A stretch of DNA of 6,979 bases from Chitinophagales bacterium. Its GTDB lineage: Bacteria; Bacteroidota; Bacteroidia; Chitinophagales; UBA8649. Under the pieces are notes generated by a model. That model did not search any database. It saw only the letters and a list, made by a program, of their open reading frames with translations, and was not told the origin of the DNA. A program made the translations under genes and the position numbers. The first letter of the stretch is position 1. Every line of letters begins with the position of its first letter. The stretch covers positions 1-6,979 of the forward strand of contig JADHRO010000113.1 of NCBI GenBank assembly GCA_016777395.1, given 5' to 3'. Positions 6,750 through 6,979 of this stretch are shown here, piece after piece.

Positions 6750-6779
6750 AATTCAATTGAGTTGCAAATATCCATATTT
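6750..6779. promoter_or_regulatory. Candidate operator region upstream of the MerC/Fur unit (two palindromes)
   Basis: The 59-bp gap before the MerC-domain gene holds two adjacent AT-rich palindromes. AATTCAATTGAGTT (6750-6763) is symmetric except for one mismatched pair. AAATATCCATATTT (6766-6779) is a perfect 6-2-6 inverted repeat. On the minus strand the second includes ATATTTGCAAC, a one-mismatch version of TAnnTTTG, so a regulator bound here could cover the promoter. The 7-base word GCAAATA also occurs twice, 30 bp apart (6734-6740, 6764-6770). Fur-family proteins bind AT-rich inverted repeats of this size. The assignment rests only on symmetry and position. Confidence 0.35.
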
Positions 6780-6790
6780 TTTTTCACTTT

Positions 6791-6979
6791 CTAAAAGACT
6801 AATAGTGAAAGGGTGAAAATCATTACCCCTGCTCCAAAGACCAACAAACAATAAGGAAGTATATCTTTTGCAGATAACTGCGTGATCCCTAGTAATGGAA
6901 GGGCCCAAAATGGTTGCAACATATTGGTAAGCTGATCACCGTAGCTCATCGCCATAATTAGTTTTTGAATTTCTACTCC
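6791..6979 (-). CDS. Short-chain fatty acid transporter (AtoE family), C-terminal 62 residues only
   Basis: The minus-strand frame enters at the right edge and ends at a TAG at 6793-6791, so only the C-terminus is visible. The segment MAMSYGDQLTNMLQPFWALP (residues 9-28 of the visible part), followed by LLGITQLSAKDILPY, is characteristic of AtoE-type short-chain fatty acid transporters. These inner-membrane permeases are linked to acetoacetate and butyrate use. The final stretch (CLLVFGAGVMIFTLSLLVF) is the last membrane helix. The gene lies 59 bp upstream of the MerC-domain gene on the same strand, but the gap contains candidate regulatory sequence, so it may not be cotranscribed with it. 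The fragment is short, but the signature is distinctive. Confidence 0.82.
   Translation of the reverse strand, partial: GVEIQKLIMAMSYGDQLTNMLQPFWALPLLGITQLSAKDILPYCLLVFGAGVMIFTLSLLVF

Overview
The window is AT-rich DNA from a member of the Bacteroidota (Cytophaga–Flavobacterium–Bacteroides group). Three observations support this. Near-perfect TAnnTTTG promoter elements sit just upstream of three start codons. Shine-Dalgarno sequences are absent. There is also an outer-membrane receptor of the type common in this phylum (carboxypeptidase-regulatory-like domain, then plug, then β-barrel). I cannot name the genus. The window reads as an ordinary chromosomal segment: I see no insertion sequence, phage gene, CRISPR array, tRNA or rRNA.

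Layout, left to right. (1) 1-986, minus strand, 3' end outside the window: a long helical/coiled-coil cytosolic protein of unknown function, possibly distantly DUF349-like. (2) 1028-1660, plus, divergent from it: a Nudix hydrolase of the CoA-pyrophosphatase (NudL-like) type. (3) A 231-bp gap (1661-1891) with no recognisable gene, ending in a TAccTTTG promoter. (4) 1892-4279, plus: a 795-aa TonB-receptor-like outer-membrane β-barrel protein. (5) 4347-5270, minus, convergent with it: a membrane-anchored coiled-coil protein with a C-terminal β-rich domain, of unknown function. (6) 5330-5914, plus, divergent from (5): a TPMT-family SAM-dependent methyltransferase. (7) 6731-5901, minus: a two-gene unit of a MerC-domain membrane protein followed nine bases later by a Fur-family metalloregulator. 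The regulator's 3' end overlaps the methyltransferase 3' end by 14 bp, tail to tail. (8) 6979-6791, minus, 5' end outside the window: the last 62 residues of an AtoE-type short-chain fatty acid transporter.

The most coherent functional unit is the MerC-domain/Fur-family pair. Both proteins carry many histidines and cysteines. The short upstream gap (6732-6790) holds two AT-rich palindromes that could be operators. My inference is a metal-responsive, autoregulated metal-transport module, with zinc as the first guess, but the sequence alone does not prove the metal. The other genes look like independent single-gene transcription units. I did not find a clearly new multi-gene system. The least explained items are the two coiled-coil proteins and the unusual metal-ligand-rich hinge of the Fur-family regulator.
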